Positions 19,366-27,621 of a DNA stretch of 64,000 nucleotides are shown here, piece by piece (the stretch's first letter is position 1; each line of letters begins with the position of its first letter). A program made the position numbers and the translations under genes. The DNA comes from DATCYX01 sp963714425 (GTDB taxonomy: Bacteria; Chloroflexota; Anaerolineae; Anaerolineales; UBA4823), in assembly GCA_963714425.1 (NCBI GenBank), contig CAVQOI010000001.1, positions 124,001 through 188,000 on the forward strand, given 5' to 3'. The notes under the pieces were generated by a model that was not told the origin of the DNA, made no database searches, and saw only the letters and a program-made list of their open reading frames with translations.

Positions 19366-19441
19366 AGCTACCTCGCTCCATCTAAAAAGGGTCTGATAAG
19401 GGTCTGCAACGGTATGTTGCAACATGTATGCCAAAAAAGTA

Positions 19442-20305
19442 TTAGGGCAGATGCTCGGCCAGGCTCAATGAAGGAAATTCGCAGGAGATCGGACTGCCCA
19501 TCGCAAGCATGCTCACAAGCTCAGCAGCAGCCTGCTCGCGGGAGATATCGCTTGTGATGTGGTCTGAGAAGAGCAGGAAGAGATCGGCAAGGGCGCTAAT
19601 ATGCTTCTCGGTCAGACTGCCAGCGGAATTGCACAGTGCTGAGACAATATGGAATTGGCCTTCACTGGCGCTTTGTGGATCGTTCAAGGCAAGGGGAACC
19701 TCTGCGATAGAGGTGCTGCTAACCTGGTTTTCAACCTGCGATAGACCAACCACCCGGTCTGTGATCTGGGAAAGTGCATGGCGGTCAAAAATATAATAAC
19801 CTTCCCACCAGATCCCCTGGTCTTGCAGCTGGCTGAAGAACGCCGGCTGGTCCGAGTTGAACAGCTTTTCGAGATCAGCATCTTGCGAACGCATCTGACC
19901 ATCCTCGGCTGGCACAGGATAGATGGGCATCAAGGTGAAATGCGGCTTGTGCGTCAGGTATAAGACCAACCATACGCCTTCAAGGTGCGGTGAGCCTGCA
20001 GTCAGATCGTCTACGCCAATCAGCAAGATGTTTTTCTGAGTGAATGGTTCCGGTGTGATGTCAACGGAGGGTGTTACTGGCTCGGGGGCGCCTACATTGG
20101 GCACAGGCGGTGCCAAGGTGGGAGCGTGTTGCGACTGGAATCCTTTTGAATGAGATTTCACCTCGAGCACAAATGCGGGCCGATGGGCCTGGTTCGAAGG
20201 CTCGGTTTGGTGGAAAAGAGCGTTCATCAGCCTGCCTGCATTCAGACCAGCGATGAGGAAGAGTGAAAACAAGGCCAGGGTAAATAAATATCGGATAATT
20301 TTCAT
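19442..20305 (-). CDS. Membrane-anchored LCP-like (LytR-CpsA-Psr related) protein
   Basis: About 287 residues: N-terminal helix (YLFTLALFSLFLIAGLNAG), a Pro/Thr-rich linker, then a domain starting NILLIGVDDLTAGSPHLEGV, which resembles the first strand and Asp-rich loop of LCP phosphotransferases. The conserved Arg residues needed to bind the lipid pyrophosphate in true LCP enzymes are not obvious, so it may be a degenerate, non-catalytic relative. Its ATG overlaps the stop of the upstream TIM-barrel gene (ATGA), so the two are translationally coupled. Family assignment is tentative. Confidence 0.55.
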   Translation of the reverse strand: MKIIRYLFTLALFSLFLIAGLNAGRLMNALFHQTEPSNQAHRPAFVLEVKSHSKGFQSQHAPTLAPPVPNVGAPEPVTPSVDITPEPFTQKNILLIGVDDLTAGSPHLEGVWLVLYLTHKPHFTLMPIYPVPAEDGQMRSQDADLEKLFNSDQPAFFSQLQDQGIWWEGYYIFDRHALSQITDRVVGLSQVENQVSSTSIAEVPLALNDPQSASEGQFHIVSALCNSAGSLTEKHISALADLFLLFSDHITSDISREQAAAELVSMLAMGSPISCEFPSLSLAEHLP

Positions 20306-21447
20306 GGTCCACGCGGTTTTAATGATCGCTTATTTCCCCCCGAGGAGAGTTGCTTGTGCAAGAATAGCTGGAATGAAGAACGACCGTCGCGGTTCAGGCT
20401 GATTATCTGACCAATCGCTTGCAGCACAGGGTGACTATAAGCTCCATTTGGGTCTACAACAATCAAGGAATGCCTGATGGACAAAGACGCCTTGGAATTT
20501 TCGGGTGGATTAAGCTGATCAAAGAAAGCCACCCCGATGTAGAGCTGTGATCTCATCAGCTGGTAGGCTTGATTGAGCCAGCAAATCTGCTCATCCATCG
20601 CACCCGATTCACCAAGTTTAGGCCAGCGAAAGCCCGTAATCCAGATCAGACCATCAGAATGGTTGAACTGAAGCATGGTCTGGCGAATGGCTTCATAACG
20701 GCGTAGAGATGTGAGACCGGGCGGGTCAAGAGCTTCCCCTTCAAGCTGGTTCAGACGTAAACCGATGATGGGCATTGAAGAGGCAGCGCCTGCCTGATAT
20801 AAGCCATTTAAGAATTCCAAATCATCAATATCTGAGGTAAAAGCCTGCGCGCTCACTGGACTTAGCCCGCCTGCTACGGGGACAATTGATGTGCCGGATG
20901 CCTGGAGGGCAGCCCTGCTGGTCTTTAGCATTTGAGCATACGCGGGGGGGTTGGGGGGCGCGCCCCAACCTTGGGCGGTATTGGCCGCCGGGAAGAGCTC
21001 GATTGCCAGTAGGGTAGCCGGATAGCGCTTCGCCAGCATAACAGCCAGCCCTGCCGTCTGATTTGAGTTTGGCCCGGTAGGTCCCAAAGCCCAGTCTGGG
21101 GTATTGAAGATTGAAAGCATTACACGCAGATTTTGGGCATCCAACCAGGCCATTACTTGATCCAGCCGATTCAAATTTATCGGACTGCTGGCGTCTGGCC
21201 AATGGCGCGCCCAATCGAATTCCAGGCCAATCCACTCCACCCCGATATCTGCCGCAGTGAAAATGGCCATCTCCACCTCTTCGCCCCATATATCCAGGCG
21301 CGCCCCATAGCCGAATTCGGCAGAGTCGGGCATGCCTGCTGCAGCGCGAGCAGGTATGGGAAGGTGGCCTTTATCCGACACCAGTATGCTGGTGATCAAG
21401 AGCACCAGGAGGACTTTGGTCAGATTGGGGCGGATGATGTCAGGCAT
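20302..21447 (-). CDS. Secreted TIM-barrel (glycosyl hydrolase-like) protein
   Basis: About 381 residues with an N-terminal signal peptide (VLLVLLITSILVSDKGHLPIP, probable cleavage near ARAAA). The mature part begins FGYGARLDIWGEEVEMAIF and shows alternating strand/helix signatures such as GVEWIGLEFDWARHWP and LRVMLSIFNTPDWAL, as in GH5/GH39-like barrels and uncharacterised Chloroflexota relatives. ELFPAANTAQGWG occupies the place of the acid/base Glu strand in clan GH-A, but I cannot confirm two catalytic Glu residues. Coupled by ATGA to the LCP-like gene downstream. Could act on a cell-surface polymer or be a non-catalytic binding fold. Confidence 0.65.
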   Translation of the reverse strand: MPDIIRPNLTKVLLVLLITSILVSDKGHLPIPARAAAGMPDSAEFGYGARLDIWGEEVEMAIFTAADIGVEWIGLEFDWARHWPDASSPINLNRLDQVMAWLDAQNLRVMLSIFNTPDWALGPTGPNSNQTAGLAVMLAKRYPATLLAIELFPAANTAQGWGAPPNPPAYAQMLKTSRAALQASGTSIVPVAGGLSPVSAQAFTSDIDDLEFLNGLYQAGAASSMPIIGLRLNQLEGEALDPPGLTSLRRYEAIRQTMLQFNHSDGLIWITGFRWPKLGESGAMDEQICWLNQAYQLMRSQLYIGVAFFDQLNPPENSKASLSIRHSLIVVDPNGAYSHPVLQAIGQIISLNRDGRSSFQLFLHKQLSSGGNKRSLKPRGP

Positions 21448-21470
21448 AACAGTGGCTTTCTAATTGGTAC

Positions 21471-21683
21471 TCACATTCCAGAAAAACCTAGTACCGCACC
21501 CAACAGGAAGCCTGTAGTAGAAGCGAGGAGTGCCAGATGGAAGGCACGCCTCAGTTTCCCTGTGGTCATCCAATAGTGCAGCTTGCGAACAAACCGTTGC
21601 ACGACTTCTGAATCGCTCAGAAGAGCGATAATAAATGACCAAAAATAGATCTCGATGCTGGTAGGGATCAGACGAATGTTCAT
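21471..21683 (-). CDS. Small membrane protein, 70 aa
   Basis: Two hydrophobic stretches (IYFWSFIIALLSD and STTGFLLGAVLGFSG) separated by a basic amphipathic segment (VQRFVRKLHYWMTTGKLRRA). GGGGTGG lies about 7 bases before the ATG, supporting translation. No family recognised. It lies between the 88-aa protein and the secreted TIM-barrel gene in the same orientation. Confidence 0.55.
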   Translation of the reverse strand: MNIRLIPTSIEIYFWSFIIALLSDSEVVQRFVRKLHYWMTTGKLRRAFHLALLASTTGFLLGAVLGFSGM

Positions 21684-21712
21684 GGAAAGCCACCCCGTAT
21701 TCGGAATAGTTA

Positions 21713-21979
21713 TCAGCGCGAGGTCGTAACCTTTAGGACCTTACCCTTCTCGTTCACGACCACACGCACCCAGCGTGGAAGGGTCTTTTTTCCAGCCGAT
21801 GATTCTGCTCGAGCAACATTATGAAAAGTGAGCAGGTATGTCGGAGCACTGAGCAAAGCTTTTGGCTGGGGTGCGTCCTGTTTGCGCACCTTTGGTTGGA
21901 CACCGGCGAATTCTGGGAAGCGCTTATGGATCTGTGTGATTACACTCTTAAGGATATTCGTGTCCATCATTTCACCCAT
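21713..21979 (-). CDS. Stand-alone copy of the caspase-like protease C-terminal domain, 88 aa
   Basis: The ATG overlaps the ftsZ stop by 8 bases, so it is translationally coupled to ftsZ. By eye it aligns along its length with residues 844-951 of the caspase-like protease encoded at 10540-13395. Near the N-terminus ILKSVITQIHKRFPEFAG matches YVKSVVEQYLPGMAG. At the C-terminus VRVVVNEKGKVLKVTTSR matches ARLTLDGQNRLVKLVVSR, and both proteins end in SR. The protease copy has an extra loop of about 25 residues in the middle. Function unknown. A shared docking domain or a trans-acting modulator of the protease is a reasonable inference. Confidence 0.7.
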   Translation of the reverse strand: MGEMMDTNILKSVITQIHKRFPEFAGVQPKVRKQDAPQPKALLSAPTYLLTFHNVARAESSAGKKTLPRWVRVVVNEKGKVLKVTTSR

Positions 21980-23174
21980 TTTCTAAGCCGGCCAACCGGG
22001 CGCGGCGTCGTAGGAACGCTGGAATATCCAGGTTCGTCGTGTTGATGGCTGAGATTCCTGGTTGGAACGGCTGCATTCTGACTTGCTCCACATCCATAGG
22101 ATGGAGTTCTCTAGGAGAATCGACCGGTGAGGGCGGGGCTGGTGGCTGCAATGTGTTGGGCATGGCAACTTTTGAAAGAGTCTCTTCCAATGTGGGCGCG
22201 CCCAAGCCGGTAACGATCAGAGTGATTTGAACCCTGTCAACCATGCGCTCGTCGTGGATGACCCCCATGACAATCTCCGTTTGGCTGTTGGTCTGCTCTT
22301 GCAATGAGGAGAGTGCTTCCTCAACTTCGAACAGGCTCAAATCATCACCGCCTGTGAAGTTTGCAATTATACCTGCGGCATGCTCTAGGGAGACCGTCTC
22401 CAACAGAGGATGGTGTAGCGCCTGTTCGATGGCTTTGCGGGTTTTGTGCTCGCCTTCACCCTGTCCAATGGACATCATCGCGCCCCCACCAAGCTGGATC
22501 AAACGGCGCACGTGCGCAAAATCGACATTGATTAATCCCGGCTCGGTGATCAGTTCGGTGATCCCTTGAACGGCCTGGCGCAGGACGTCATCAGCGAGGC
22601 GGAAAGTGGTCTCAATGGGTAAGTTTCGTGGAGCGACGAAGAGCAACCGGTCATTGGGGATGGCGATAAGGGTATGGGTGTTTCTGCGCAGGAGATCCAA
22701 CCCTTCGCGTGCGTTTCGTTGGCGACGGCCCATCTCGAAGGAGAATGGGGTGGTGACGATGGCGATGGTGACCGCGCCTACTGAACGGGCGATCTCAGCT
22801 GCTACAGGTATGGCCCCGGTGCCCGTGCCTCCGCCCATGCCAGCGGTGAGGAAGACCATATCTGCGCCTTGCAGGGCAGCCGCCAGCTCACGGCAGCTCT
22901 CTTCCGCAGCAATCCGCCCGATGCTCGGAGTGCCACCTGCGCCTAATCCGCGTGTAGCTCGAGGTCCTAGCTGGATCTTTACAGGAGCGGGGTTGTTCAT
23001 CAATACCTGATGATCTGTGTTTGCGGCGATGAATTCCACATCGCGCATACCTAGCTCCATCATACGGGCAATGGCGTTGCCTCCACCACCGCCCAGCCCA
23101 ATTACCTTTAATACGGGCTTGCGCAGGTTTGAGAGGTCACTTTCGATTGGGGAAGAGATTGGGAATGTATTCAT
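21972..23174 (-). CDS. ftsZ: FtsZ-family tubulin-like GTPase with altered T7 loop
   Basis: 400 residues. The nucleotide-binding half is canonical: GLGGGGGNAIARM near the N-terminus, NTDHQVL, and the tubulin signature AGMGGGTGTGAIP. The C-terminus carries a Pro-rich linker and the conserved tail LDIPAFLRRR that binds FtsZ membrane tethers in other bacteria. In the T7 synergy loop GLINVDFAHVRR, the residue equivalent to E. coli D212 is His221; N216 (N207) and D218 (D209) are kept. D212 is the residue needed for GTP hydrolysis across the subunit interface, so this FtsZ is predicted to bind GTP and polymerise but to hydrolyse slowly or not at all. It is not in a dcw cluster but follows a TIM-barrel gene by 22 bp. 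It may be a second FtsZ; the window cannot show whether a canonical copy exists. Confidence 0.9.
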   Translation of the reverse strand: MNTFPISSPIESDLSNLRKPVLKVIGLGGGGGNAIARMMELGMRDVEFIAANTDHQVLMNNPAPVKIQLGPRATRGLGAGGTPSIGRIAAEESCRELAAALQGADMVFLTAGMGGGTGTGAIPVAAEIARSVGAVTIAIVTTPFSFEMGRRQRNAREGLDLLRRNTHTLIAIPNDRLLFVAPRNLPIETTFRLADDVLRQAVQGITELITEPGLINVDFAHVRRLIQLGGGAMMSIGQGEGEHKTRKAIEQALHHPLLETVSLEHAAGIIANFTGGDDLSLFEVEEALSSLQEQTNSQTEIVMGVIHDERMVDRVQITLIVTGLGAPTLEETLSKVAMPNTLQPPAPPSPVDSPRELHPMDVEQVRMQPFQPGISAINTTNLDIPAFLRRRARLAGLENG

Positions 23175-23196
23175 GGGGTATCCCTTTCAAAACGGA

Positions 23197-24831
23197 TTAA
23201 AGAGTTGCCAGTTGTGTTGCAATTTCTGTACCGTCCCCGGCGATGCGGTTGGTGTCGCAGCCTCTACTGCGTAAGCCAGCAAGCAGCGCTTCGGGAAATA
23301 CGCCTTCACTACCGACCACGGTAACGTAACGCGGATGAGAAGCCTCTTCTACGGAGTATCCAACGGTCGGGTGATATTTCAATACGAATGGACGAGCAGC
23401 TTCAAGGAGCCATTCAGCTGCACCGCTATCTGGCAACGGGAGCAACAAATAGTGGGCGATCGGGAGAGGATTTGATGTCTCCGTTAGAGGGTCACCTGGT
23501 TGAGGTGGTGTTGCAGGTTCTTCCGGTTTGGGATGTGCAGTTGGCTCAACCTCGATTTGTGCTGAATTCGTGGGGGGTTCTTCCGGCGTTTCAGAGAATG
23601 GCTCGGCCAGAATTTCTGGTTCTACTTCAGGGGAGCGGGTATCAGCTCCGCCTTCATCAGTGCCCGTTTCATCCCAACCTGCTTCAAATATTTCGGCATT
23701 ATCAATAAGCAGGTTGTTATCCGTGAAGCCAATGAGAGTTGTTTCCTTACCGAAGGGGTCGGGGATAAATTCGTACGCTTCGTGCATCTCGGATTCCACG
23801 AGCGGAGCCTCTCGACCAGCTAACTGTTCAATGGCATCCACGACCGGAAGATAGTAGCCATCTGCCTGGTACCAGGCTTGAGGGGCATATTCATTGTCGG
23901 ACTCAGCTGCGAGCAGCCAGAAGTTGCATGCAAGCACATACGGGGAGATAGGCGATTCATCCTCGCCTAGCTGACCGCCATCAATTATTCGCCGTGCGAT
24001 AGCCTGGTTAATGGCGGCATGTTCTAGTTCCTGAGTTTCTGTTACGAACTCTTCGCGTGATGCCGGCAATCGTTGCCCGGCTGCCAGCAGAAGAATCGGA
24101 AGCGGCGCGCCGAGAGCAGCTTGGGTGTGGGCGATGTACCAATCAAATATGTAAAAACCGCGTTGGTCTTGCTCGCCTTGGGGTGTGCTGTAAGGGCGTA
24201 CACCCGGCCAACGCTCAGGTCCACCCGCGCCCCACTCTACGTTTTGAGCATCTGCCCAGGCAAAGGCGCCTATATGGAGATCCTGCAGTAATGCGTCGTG
24301 ACCTCGGCGCGCAATGCCGCTCAGAGCTGCCTGCAAGAACGATGTATCCCAGTAATCTCCACCGGGCTCAAGGGGAGGGAAGACTGGGGTCAGACCAGCG
24401 TGCCGCGCCTTAGTTGCGACCGGTAAGAAAATATCCAAAAAGCGTTCTACCAGGTCAGCCTGAGCCCAAGAAGAGGCTGGCCAGGCATGGCGCATGTTGG
24501 GTCGATCGAATAATGCAGCGTAGCGTACGCCCCAATTTGCATATACATCAAAGAGTAAGTCGAGTGGACTCTCACTATCCTGGGAAGTTAGTGGCAGCTG
24601 GAAATGCAGAACTGGCTGGATTCCAGCATCGAGCAGGCCGCGCAGGAAGGGCTCGGGGATGGCTCTGTCCGCCGGGGCAAGTAGAGTGAGCCAGCTTGCT
24701 CCTAATGCTTTGAGAGCAGGTAGCCAAATAAGCAGGTCCCTCTCTCGGTAATGCAGCGAATCGGGGTAATAGTGCATGCCGATGCGGGAGCAGCGGTTTT
24801 GGGGTTGGGATGGGGTTTCATCTGCTGACAT
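23197..24831 (-). CDS. TIM-barrel-like protein, first gene of the FtsZ/protease operon
   Basis: 544 residues, no signal peptide. Residues about 15-330 have barrel-like strands (RIGMHYYPDSLHYRERDLLI, GASWLTLLAPADRAIPEPF, GIQPVLHFQLPL) similar to glycosyl-hydrolase-fold proteins. A low-complexity Pro/Glu linker follows at about 390-450 (EPFSETPEEPPTNSAQIEVE), then a C-terminal domain of about 95 residues ending in GLRSRGCDTNRIAGDG. It pairs conceptually with the secreted TIM-barrel protein at 20302-21447. The start is fixed by GGAGG about 6 bases upstream of ATG 24831. No enzyme function can be assigned. Confidence 0.7.
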   Translation of the reverse strand: MSADETPSQPQNRCSRIGMHYYPDSLHYRERDLLIWLPALKALGASWLTLLAPADRAIPEPFLRGLLDAGIQPVLHFQLPLTSQDSESPLDLLFDVYANWGVRYAALFDRPNMRHAWPASSWAQADLVERFLDIFLPVATKARHAGLTPVFPPLEPGGDYWDTSFLQAALSGIARRGHDALLQDLHIGAFAWADAQNVEWGAGGPERWPGVRPYSTPQGEQDQRGFYIFDWYIAHTQAALGAPLPILLLAAGQRLPASREEFVTETQELEHAAINQAIARRIIDGGQLGEDESPISPYVLACNFWLLAAESDNEYAPQAWYQADGYYLPVVDAIEQLAGREAPLVESEMHEAYEFIPDPFGKETTLIGFTDNNLLIDNAEIFEAGWDETGTDEGGADTRSPEVEPEILAEPFSETPEEPPTNSAQIEVEPTAHPKPEEPATPPQPGDPLTETSNPLPIAHYLLLPLPDSGAAEWLLEAARPFVLKYHPTVGYSVEEASHPRYVTVVGSEGVFPEALLAGLRSRGCDTNRIAGDGTEIATQLATL

Positions 24832-25055
24832 TCATTACTCCTCCCCATTCCTTCGATGGTTTGGGGCAACACTTTATGATGCAAGAGATGTGCCATGGAA
24901 ATTGTGGATTAATTGGTGATGGGGTGCCATTTTATCCGTGTGATTATTCTTACAGTTTTGTCAGAATATATAATTCAATTTCAAGCGATCAAGAGCGGAT
25001 TGCGTGCTAAAATCGAATTAAGCATTCATTAATCTTTTGATTTAAGTGATTATTC
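24832..25055. other. Divergent intergenic region
   Basis: A 224-bp AT-rich spacer between the minus-strand FtsZ/protease operon and the plus-strand lipoprotein gene. It must hold at least one promoter for each side. I see A/T-rich -10-like stretches (for example TATAAT at about 24970 on the plus strand) but no complete promoter I can defend. Confidence 0.5.
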
Positions 25056-26627
25056 ATGACTATGAAGAGATCGGTCTTTAGAGCTCTGTGGATTACTGCC
25101 CTGATCCTGGCAGGCTGTGATGAGGGTGGTTCCTCCAGTGGTTTGCTCCTGCCACAGGCTCATGCGGTAGATCCAACTTTTCAAGTATTCTACGACCAGC
25201 TCGGGGGAGAGGAAGTTCTTGGACCAGGAATATCTCCACTGTTTGTATATCAGGACGTTTTTTACCAATACACTGAATCATCTTTGCTGGTGCACAATCC
25301 CAGTGCGCCAGAAAACCAGCGATATTCATTGGGACCTCTAGGTATCGATATGGGGATCAGCGAGCCAGTCGTGCCACCTCCCGCAAATTCCGAGGAGCGT
25401 TACGTCGAAGGGCATATTATTTATAGTTTGTTCGTTCCACATTATGAAGCGATGGGCGGCTTGCGCTATACCGGGGCACCTTTGACGGAGGTACATTACA
25501 ACCCAGATAAGAATCGGTACGAGCAGTTCTTCGCAAATATCGGCTTCTACTGGGTCAAAGGAGACCCGGCGGAGAAAGCGCATTTGCTTGCTTATGGCGC
25601 CTGGAAATGCGATGCGAAATGTCGGACACGTCCTCCTGAAGCGAGTACAGTCGAGCTGCCATTCCACGTATCTCCCCGCTTCTCAGATACAGTCATGCGT
25701 CTGGGGGCAGATTTTACCGGTTACGCCATCACGGATGAATACCAAACACCAGATGGTTATTTCGAACAGGTCTTCGAGAATGTGGTGCTGGTTGTAGCTC
25801 CCGATCATCCAACGAGAGTATTATTAAGAGCAGTTACCGATCGTTTGGGTTTCCGCGCTGAACCCATGAATACACAATTGCATACCAATGATGATTTTTT
25901 CTATGCTGTTCAGGGGGAGCTTGGGTATACCATTCCGAAACGGTTCTATGAATATATCATCCAGCGCAACGGGTTTGAGATAAGCGGTCCGCCGATCAGC
26001 TCGATCGCCCGAGTTGGCGAAGCCGTTTACCAGCAGTGCTTCAAAAACCTGTGCATCCAAGCGTACCTGGACCCGCTGGGTAAGATCACTGTACGCCCAT
26101 CTCCATTGGGCTATTCTTACCGACGCCTGCCAATCCTTGCGATCAACCCTGACTCGAGTGTGCACAGCCTAACGCCTGAGCTCCCAGTTGTCGCGATGGA
26201 ACCACAGGTGGAGCTCGATAACCAGACCCAAGATGGGGACCAGGTAGCAGAAGTTGCATCTGAGGCTGTTGTCCAGCCTGAGGTTGATACACCAAGTACT
26301 GCGCAGCGCTCCGGAGATGTGGTGGCCCAGATATGGGAAGGCTATACCATGGTATCGACCACCCAGAGTCAGGAAATCGGGGTGAGTGTTCTCCAGGGCG
26401 GTCAGCCTGTTGCAAACGTTGAGCCAGACCTGACCGTAACCTTACCAGGGAATGATCATCGAACTTATTATATGTACCCCACTGGCATTGACGGGCAAAG
26501 CCGCCTATCGATCGATCCGGTAGCAGCAGAGTCGGGCACGCTAATCCCCTACCAGGTGTGTATTTATGACCTGGTTGAGGAGGCTGTATGTGTGTCCGAC
26601 ACCTTCCTCATCTGGAACAGCCCCTAA
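25056..26627 (+). CDS. Lipoprotein with repeated surface domain, unknown function
   Basis: About 523 residues. N-terminal signal with lipobox (ITALILAGC) predicts attachment of lipid by the lgt product encoded in this window. Two related repeat units follow: FYDQLGGEEVLGPGISPLF and HYEAMGGLRYTGAPLTEV, each a G-x-x-x-x-G-x-P-[IL] pattern followed by aromatic-rich strands (a Chloroflexota surface repeat somewhat like LGFP repeats). A second pair occurs at about 220-330 (ADFTGYAITDEYQTPDGYFE; RNGFEISGPPISSIARVGE). The C-terminal about 100 residues look Ig-like (GVSVLQGGQPVANVEPDLTV). Role unknown; likely cell-surface. ATG 25056 or 25062 could be the start. Confidence 0.75.
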   Translation: MTMKRSVFRALWITALILAGCDEGGSSSGLLLPQAHAVDPTFQVFYDQLGGEEVLGPGISPLFVYQDVFYQYTESSLLVHNPSAPENQRYSLGPLGIDMGISEPVVPPPANSEERYVEGHIIYSLFVPHYEAMGGLRYTGAPLTEVHYNPDKNRYEQFFANIGFYWVKGDPAEKAHLLAYGAWKCDAKCRTRPPEASTVELPFHVSPRFSDTVMRLGADFTGYAITDEYQTPDGYFEQVFENVVLVVAPDHPTRVLLRAVTDRLGFRAEPMNTQLHTNDDFFYAVQGELGYTIPKRFYEYIIQRNGFEISGPPISSIARVGEAVYQQCFKNLCIQAYLDPLGKITVRPSPLGYSYRRLPILAINPDSSVHSLTPELPVVAMEPQVELDNQTQDGDQVAEVASEAVVQPEVDTPSTAQRSGDVVAQIWEGYTMVSTTQSQEIGVSVLQGGQPVANVEPDLTVTLPGNDHRTYYMYPTGIDGQSRLSIDPVAAESGTLIPYQVCIYDLVEEAVCVSDTFLIWNSP

Positions 26628-26653
26628 GCCGGGTCAAAAGCAGATATTTGTAT

Positions 26654-26682
26654 AGAGCGCCGTGAAGGCGCTATTTGCTTTA
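26654..26682 (+). terminator. Hairpin after the lipoprotein gene
   Basis: AGCGCC and GGCGCT arms (26656-26661 and 26667-26672) with a 5-nt loop, followed by ATTTGCTTT. The stem is short and the T-tract interrupted, but the position 27 bases past the stop suits a terminator. Confidence 0.55.
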
Positions 26683-26700
26683 AACCCGTTATAATAAATC

Positions 26701-26729
26701 TTGACAGGAATGGTCTTTATCATTATGAT
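26701..26729 (+). promoter_or_regulatory. sodN promoter
   Basis: A perfect -35 TTGACA (26701-26706), 17-bp spacer and -10 TATGAT (26724-26729) lie about 70 bases before sodN. The flanking sequence is A/T-rich with a partial inverted repeat (ATCATTATGATCAT) across the -10. That could be a Nur/Fur-type operator, but I cannot confirm a box. Confidence 0.75.
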
Positions 26730-26800
26730 CATTTCCACATTCACATTCGACGCAATGAGCGTTATCTAATAAATCATCATATTTAGAACAGGAGGAGAGA

Positions 26801-27301
26801 ATGGTTTTTTCACTATTTGAAACGTTGGACAAACGTTTTGGTTTTGATCGCGCCCACGCGCACTGCGATATTCCGTGCGGCATCTACGATCCGAGTGGGG
26901 CGCAGATTGCTGCGCTGACGGTAGTACGCATGGTCGACCTCATGGGAGAGCTAGAAGCCAAGGGTGGTCCGAAAGACCCGGCTTACCAGAACAGCATGTC
27001 TCGCTACGTTACCGTTAAGGAAGAACACGCAGAGAAAGCCAAGGCGGAAATCCGCGTAATCTGGGGCGATTACATCAAACCCGTGCATATGGAGAAGTTC
27101 CCGCAGACCCATGAGCTGGTGCATAAGATCATGATGCTGGGCTCGAAGAGCCGCCAGACAGCAGACCGTGAGACTGCAGTACAGTTGGTAGAGGCGATTA
27201 ACCAATTCGCACAAATTTTCTGGGAGACGAAGGGCATTAAGACCAAGATGGCGAAGGCCCCTTATGCTCCTGCATTGGAAATGGTCTATCCCGACCTGTA
27301 A
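26801..27301 (+). CDS. sodN: Nickel superoxide dismutase
   Basis: Disproportionates superoxide using a Ni centre held by an N-terminal hook. The 166-residue precursor has a 20-residue propeptide, then HCDIPCGIYDP: His21, Cys22 and Cys26 become His1, Cys2 and Cys6 of the mature enzyme after cleavage. The remainder is the four-helix bundle typical of the family. AGGAGGAGA immediately precedes the ATG, predicting strong expression, and there is a near-consensus promoter upstream. The maturation protease SodX is encoded 17 bp downstream. Nickel-dependent regulation is likely but not shown by sequence. Confidence 0.96.
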   Translation: MVFSLFETLDKRFGFDRAHAHCDIPCGIYDPSGAQIAALTVVRMVDLMGELEAKGGPKDPAYQNSMSRYVTVKEEHAEKAKAEIRVIWGDYIKPVHMEKFPQTHELVHKIMMLGSKSRQTADRETAVQLVEAINQFAQIFWETKGIKTKMAKAPYAPALEMVYPDL

Positions 27302-27318
27302 CCTACCAGAGGCAGGTA

Positions 27319-27621
27319 ATGCTTCGAGTGATCAGAGTGACTGGCGAGAGCCTGTCACCCGAATACAGGGAAGGGGATTTTGTGCTAGTCACAACGATCC
27401 CCTTCTTTTTGAATCGAATACGGGTGGGAGATACAATAGTTTTTCAATATCCGGAACTGGGATTGATGATCAAAATCGTGACCGCTTTAGGACCCGCGGA
27501 CGGAGAATATTTGGTGAGCGGCACGCATGCACTTAGCATGGATAGCCGCAAAATTGGTCCTATCTCCCGCAAGGCAGTCATTGGTAAAGTGATCTGGCAG
27601 ATCCGTAATCCAACCCGATGA
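27319..27621 (+). CDS. sodX: Ni-SOD maturation protease (S26 family)
   Basis: A 100-residue signal-peptidase-like protein that removes the SodN propeptide. The catalytic Ser motif is GESLSP near residue 10, and the general-base Lys is in LMIKIV at about residue 55, as in S26 peptidases. It lacks the membrane anchor of LepB, as expected for SodX. Directly downstream of sodN in the classic sodN-sodX arrangement; its stop overlaps the start of the next gene (ATGA). Confidence 0.92.
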   Translation: MLRVIRVTGESLSPEYREGDFVLVTTIPFFLNRIRVGDTIVFQYPELGLMIKIVTALGPADGEYLVSGTHALSMDSRKIGPISRKAVIGKVIWQIRNPTR

